Source of the DNA: a virus
Length of the DNA: 29,846 nt
Reading direction: 5' to 3' (one strand)
Virus record (IMG/VR): IMGVR_UViG_3300008261_000240
Span: 1 to 29,846 of that record
Shown piece by piece: positions 29,516 through 29,846 of this stretch; positions within the stretch are counted from its first letter, which is position 1, and every line of letters begins with the position of its first letter. A model generated the notes under the pieces. That model was not told where the DNA came from, did not search any database, and saw only the letters and a program-made list of their open reading frames with translations. Made by a program: the position numbers and the translations under genes.

Positions 29516-29846
29516 TTATTTGTCTGAATATAATTTAGGTACCTTAATCTTCTTTCTTACTTCTTGATATTTCTCCATGTAATATGGCACTACTTCTACA
29601 TCGTTTGCAAAAGTGTTAATACCATGTAAAACTGTAGTTCTATCTCTTTTAAAGTAAGGTGCTATTTGTGCAGATTTTTGTTTATAGTGAACATGAAGGA
29701 TATAAAAGCACATATTTCGTGCAAGAACATTGTCTCTATATCTACCTTTATTTGTAATCATAATAGGCCTTATTTTAAAAACATTAGCCGCATGATTAAT
29801 TACATTGTCTACTATTGCCTTATCTACCTCATAGTTCTTTGGTCTT
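29516..29846 (-). CDS. DnaA domain-IV-like DNA-binding protein (partial, cut by window edge)
   Basis: The frame is open from the right edge of the window, so its start lies outside. Visible residues include VDKAIVDNVINHAANVFKIR and, later, RDNVLARNMCFYILHVHYKQ, then SAQIAPYFKRDRTTVLHGIN. This is the C-terminal DnaA-box-binding domain: the V-x-x-x-F helix, the R-x-x-x-x-A-R-x-x-x-x-Y/F helix, and the signature R-D-R/H-T-T-V-L-H. No ATPase domain is visible in the window, and in phages this domain typically stands alone. An in-frame ATG at 29761 would leave out the first helix. A role in origin recognition or in regulating host DnaA sites is plausible. Confidence 0.75.
   Translation of the reverse strand, partial: RPKNYEVDKAIVDNVINHAANVFKIRPIMITNKGRYRDNVLARNMCFYILHVHYKQKSAQIAPYFKRDRTTVLHGINTFANDVEVVPYYMEKYQEVRKKIKVPKLYSDK

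Noticed and set aside
1-29846. Searched for integrase, repressor, tRNA, transposase and toxin-antitoxin genes
   Set aside because: None was recognised, so I make no claim about lysogeny; genes outside the window could change this.

Overview
This window is most of the genome of a tailed, siphovirus-like (HK97-lineage) double-stranded DNA bacteriophage, or of a closely related provirus, that infects a member of the Bacteroidetes. The host inference rests on three things seen in the sequence: an AT-rich composition; TAnnTTTG elements (the Bacteroidetes -7 promoter box) at positions 338, 2910, 7945 and 13645, each 15-17 nt before a start codon; and A-rich leaders of the AACCAAAAAA/AATAAAAACA type in place of Shine-Dalgarno sequences before most genes. 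No integrase, repressor, tRNA, CRISPR array or insertion sequence was seen.

Layout. Positions 1-361 are non-coding. From 362 to 23180 every gene reads rightward. Three small genes come first (one Zn-ribbon, one two-TM peptide), then terS, a hairpin-rich 283-nt gap, and terL. The head module follows: portal, a small accessory protein, MuF-like protein, prohead protease and major capsid protein, closed by a terminator at 7897-7925. A fresh promoter then starts the connector/neck genes (gp6-, gp16- and gp10-like) and a 1425-residue tail fibre. Another promoter starts the tail module: tail terminator, tail tube, assembly chaperone with a -1 frameshift extension, tape measure, tail hub, and two extra tail-tube-like proteins. 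A lysis group follows (membrane-anchored spanin-like protein, two holin-like peptides, M15 peptidase), then a metallophosphoesterase and a long terminator. Two small overlapping acidic or charged ORFs end the rightward block.

From 23309 to the right edge every gene reads leftward. This is the early/replication block. Read in its own transcription order it runs: DnaA domain-IV-like protein (cut by the window edge), single-strand-annealing-like protein and partner, HNH nuclease, small proteins, a winged-helix replication protein, DnaB-type helicase, a VRR-NUC nuclease, a MazG-like small protein and other short proteins. The two transcription blocks converge at 23181-23308, where a hairpin terminator serves each direction.

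How the genes work together. The leftward block would recruit and load the helicase and handle recombination. The rightward block builds procapsids, packages DNA through TerS/TerL, joins head to a long non-contractile tail, and lyses a Gram-negative envelope. Points most worth following up are the tandem hairpins between terS and terL, a T9 tract at the junction between portal core and a C-terminal extension, the A10 frameshift site in the tail chaperone, three tail-tube paralogues in one genome, and the stand-alone DnaA domain-IV protein. All functional calls are from reading protein sequences by eye; no database search was possible.
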